Source: an uncultured Saprospiraceae bacterium (GTDB taxonomy: Bacteria; Bacteroidota; Bacteroidia; Chitinophagales; Saprospiraceae). Taken from it: 7,648 nt of DNA. Positions 6,122-7,648 of the stretch are shown one piece after another; the first letter of the stretch is position 1, and each line of letters begins with the position of its first letter. A program made the translations under genes and the position numbers. The notes beneath the pieces are model-generated. The model did no database searches. It was not told the DNA's origin and saw nothing but the letters and a program-made list of their open reading frames with translations. The DNA lies in contig CALHKJ010000203.1 of NCBI GenBank assembly GCA_938033975.1, positions 1-7,648 on the forward strand, in the 5' to 3' direction.

Positions 6122-6826
6122 ATGTGGATCATTAAGTTTCTAACCTCAAGCATCGGACGAAAGTTACTGATGAGCTTGACAGGGTTGTTTCTAATACTGT
6201 TTCTTACCGTCCACCTAGCTGGTAACTTACAGTTATTGAAAAACGACGGAGGAGAAGCATTCAACTCATATGCGTATATGATGACGCATAATCCTCTAAT
6301 CAAATTGATTTCTTATGGAAATTATTTCTTCATTTTGCTTCATGCCTTTGTTGGAATATTATTGACTTTTCAGAATAGAGCTGCAAAAGGAACCAAGTAT
6401 GCTGTTTCAACCAATGAAAACGCAGAATGGGCATCAAAAAATATGGCCCTATTAGGTACATTGATTTTGGCTTTCATCTTCCTTCATATGGGAGACTTCT
6501 GGTTTAAAATGAAAATGGAACAAGAGTGGAATCCAAATGGTGATTGGTTGAATATGTACAACTCAGAGACATTAGGCCATCCAGTTGTGGATCTTTACGA
6601 AAGAGTTGCCTACACATTCAAACAACTTTGGATGGTTATCGCATACCTAATTGGTTTGATTGTTTTAGCTTTTCACCTTAACCATGGATTTGCAAGTGCT
6701 TTCCAAACTTTGGGAATTAATCATAAGAAGTATACTCCTTTGATTAAATTTTTGGGTAAGGCTTACTCAATAATAGTTCCTTTGGGATTTGCAATTATTC
6801 CTATTGTCCACTACTTTTTTAAATGA
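6122..6826 (+). CDS. sdhC: Succinate dehydrogenase/fumarate reductase cytochrome b subunit
   Basis: Membrane anchor of 234 residues that carries heme b and the quinone site of complex II. There are five hydrophobic segments at about 13-38, 60-84, 107-128, 166-187 and 212-233, as in the single-chain diheme (type B) anchors of Wolinella FrdC and Bacillus SdhC. Membrane histidines H31 (TVHLAGNLQL), H74 (LLHAFVG), H122 (FLHMGDFW) and H185 (AFHLNHGF) are the likely axial ligands of two hemes. The opening SSIGRKLLMSLTGLFLILFLTVH is typical of Bacteroidota. An in-frame TTG at 6074 would add 16 residues, but it overlaps the promoter's -33 element; ATG 6122 is preferred. It ends with three consecutive in-frame stops (TGA TAA TAA, 6824-6832), 9 nt before sdhA. 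No separate SdhD is expected for this type. Confidence 0.94.
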   Translation: MWIIKFLTSSIGRKLLMSLTGLFLILFLTVHLAGNLQLLKNDGGEAFNSYAYMMTHNPLIKLISYGNYFFILLHAFVGILLTFQNRAAKGTKYAVSTNENAEWASKNMALLGTLILAFIFLHMGDFWFKMKMEQEWNPNGDWLNMYNSETLGHPVVDLYERVAYTFKQLWMVIAYLIGLIVLAFHLNHGFASAFQTLGINHKKYTPLIKFLGKAYSIIVPLGFAIIPIVHYFFK

Positions 6827-6835
6827 TAATAAGAT

Positions 6836-7648
6836 ATGTCTAGTATAAAATTAGAATCGAAAGTACCTGCAGGAGAATTAGCAGAAAAGTGGACTCAGTA
6901 CAAGGGGTCCATGAATCTTGTAGCTCCAAATAATAAAAGAAGAATTGATGTCATCGTGGTTGGTACTGGATTAGCAGGAGCTTCCGCAGCAGCAACTTTG
7001 GGTGAGCTTGGATACAATGTGAAAGTATTTACTTTCCACGATTCTCCAAGAAGAGCACATAGTATTGCTGCACAAGGAGGAATCAATGCTGCCAAGAATT
7101 ATCAAAACGATGGAGATAGTGTCTGGAGACTTTTCTATGATACCATCAAAGGGGGTGATTACAGATCAAGAGAAGCAAATGTTCACAGACTTGCTGAAGC
7201 AAGCAAAGATATTATCGATCAATGTGTTGCTCAAGGTGTTCCATTTGCAAGAGAGTATGGCGGTCTTTTGGCCAATAGATCTTTTGGTGGTGTTCAAGTA
7301 TCAAGAACCTTTTATGCAAGAGGTCAGACAGGACAACAATTATTAATTGGAGCATACCAAGCTCTTGCAAGACAGGCATCTGTTGGAAAATGTACGATAT
7401 ATAACAGGCATGAAATGTTGGATATCGTAAAAGTAGATGGCAAGGCAAGAGGAATTATAGCAAGAAATTTATTGACTGGAGAATTAGAAAGACATTCTGC
7501 TCACTGTGTTGTTTTAGCAACTGGTGGTTATGGAAATGTTTTCTATCTGTCTACCAATGCAATGGGCTCTAATGTCAGCGCAGGATGGAGAGCAGTAAGA
7601 AAGGGAGCCTTAATGGCTAATCCTTGCTTTACGCAAATTCACCCAACC
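6836..7648 (+). CDS. sdhA: Succinate dehydrogenase/fumarate reductase flavoprotein subunit (5' part)
   Basis: The catalytic FAD subunit of complex II, which oxidises succinate to fumarate or does the reverse. The first 271 residues are in the window; the family in Bacteroidota is usually about 640 long, so the gene continues past the edge. It starts at ATG 6836 (MSSIKLESKVPAGE). The FAD-binding Rossmann motif is VVGTGLAGASAA (G43, G45, G48). H75 in RRAHSIAAQGGINAA is the expected covalent FAD attachment site. Further family blocks are GGDYRSREANVHRLAEAS, VPFAREYGG, the Arg/Gly-rich SRTFYARGQTGQQLL, the second nucleotide-binding stretch VLATGGYGN, and NPCFTQIHPT at the edge. The active-site Arg and capping domain lie outside the window. 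It is co-transcribed with sdhC; sdhB is expected next. Confidence 0.96.
   Translation, partial: MSSIKLESKVPAGELAEKWTQYKGSMNLVAPNNKRRIDVIVVGTGLAGASAAATLGELGYNVKVFTFHDSPRRAHSIAAQGGINAAKNYQNDGDSVWRLFYDTIKGGDYRSREANVHRLAEASKDIIDQCVAQGVPFAREYGGLLANRSFGGVQVSRTFYARGQTGQQLLIGAYQALARQASVGKCTIYNRHEMLDIVKVDGKARGIIARNLLTGELERHSAHCVVLATGGYGNVFYLSTNAMGSNVSAGWRAVRKGALMANPCFTQIHPT

Noticed and set aside
7065..7448. Open frames at 7065-7346 (plus) and 7212-7448 and 6895-7095 (minus)
   Set aside because: They overlap sdhA, whose reading frame is continuous from 6836 to the window edge with all family motifs.

Overview
The window is about 7.6 kb of AT-rich DNA from a chromosome of a Bacteroidota bacterium, most likely of the Cytophagia/Flavobacteriia type. 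The evidence is the RprX/RprY-like two-component pair, the single-subunit diheme succinate dehydrogenase anchor next to a Bacteroidota-style SdhA, methylmalonyl-CoA epimerase, several Bacteroidota-type -7 boxes (TAnnTTTG), and the near absence of Shine-Dalgarno sequences. The lineage is inferred from protein and promoter style, not from a database match. No tRNA, rRNA, CRISPR array, insertion sequence or phage gene is visible; this looks like ordinary core chromosome.

Layout. (1) Positions 1-2235, minus strand: a sensor histidine kinase followed by its OmpR-type response regulator, which loses only about its last ten residues at the window edge. The 143-bp gap between them holds two adjacent palindromes. 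(2) Positions 2236-2328: a short divergent promoter region that appears to fire at or within a base or two of both flanking start codons, with a 9-bp inverted repeat around the kinase promoter. (3) Positions 2329-4810, plus strand: a very tight three-gene operon of methylmalonyl-CoA epimerase, a TauE/SafE-type permease and an exported serine hydrolase of the class A beta-lactamase fold, with junctions of 1 and 0 nt. (4) Positions 4822-5941, minus strand: a cyclophilin peptidyl-prolyl isomerase followed after 1 nt by a HAD-family hydrolase that must start on TTG. (5) Positions 5942-6121: a divergent promoter region. (6) Positions 6122-7648, plus strand: sdhC and the first 271 codons of sdhA; sdhB probably lies just beyond the window.

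Functionally, the epimerase (methylmalonyl-CoA/succinyl-CoA interconversion) and succinate dehydrogenase/fumarate reductase both belong to C4/propionate metabolism, but they are in separate transcription units. The kinase-regulator pair is probably an envelope or stress sensor of unknown stimulus. The least understood part is the epimerase-permease-serine hydrolase operon. Its hydrolase keeps the SxxK and SDN motifs but has KVG in place of KTG, an enlarged middle region and no clear catalytic omega-loop glutamate. I see no wholly new system; the best leads are this operon and the apparently leaderless divergent promoters.
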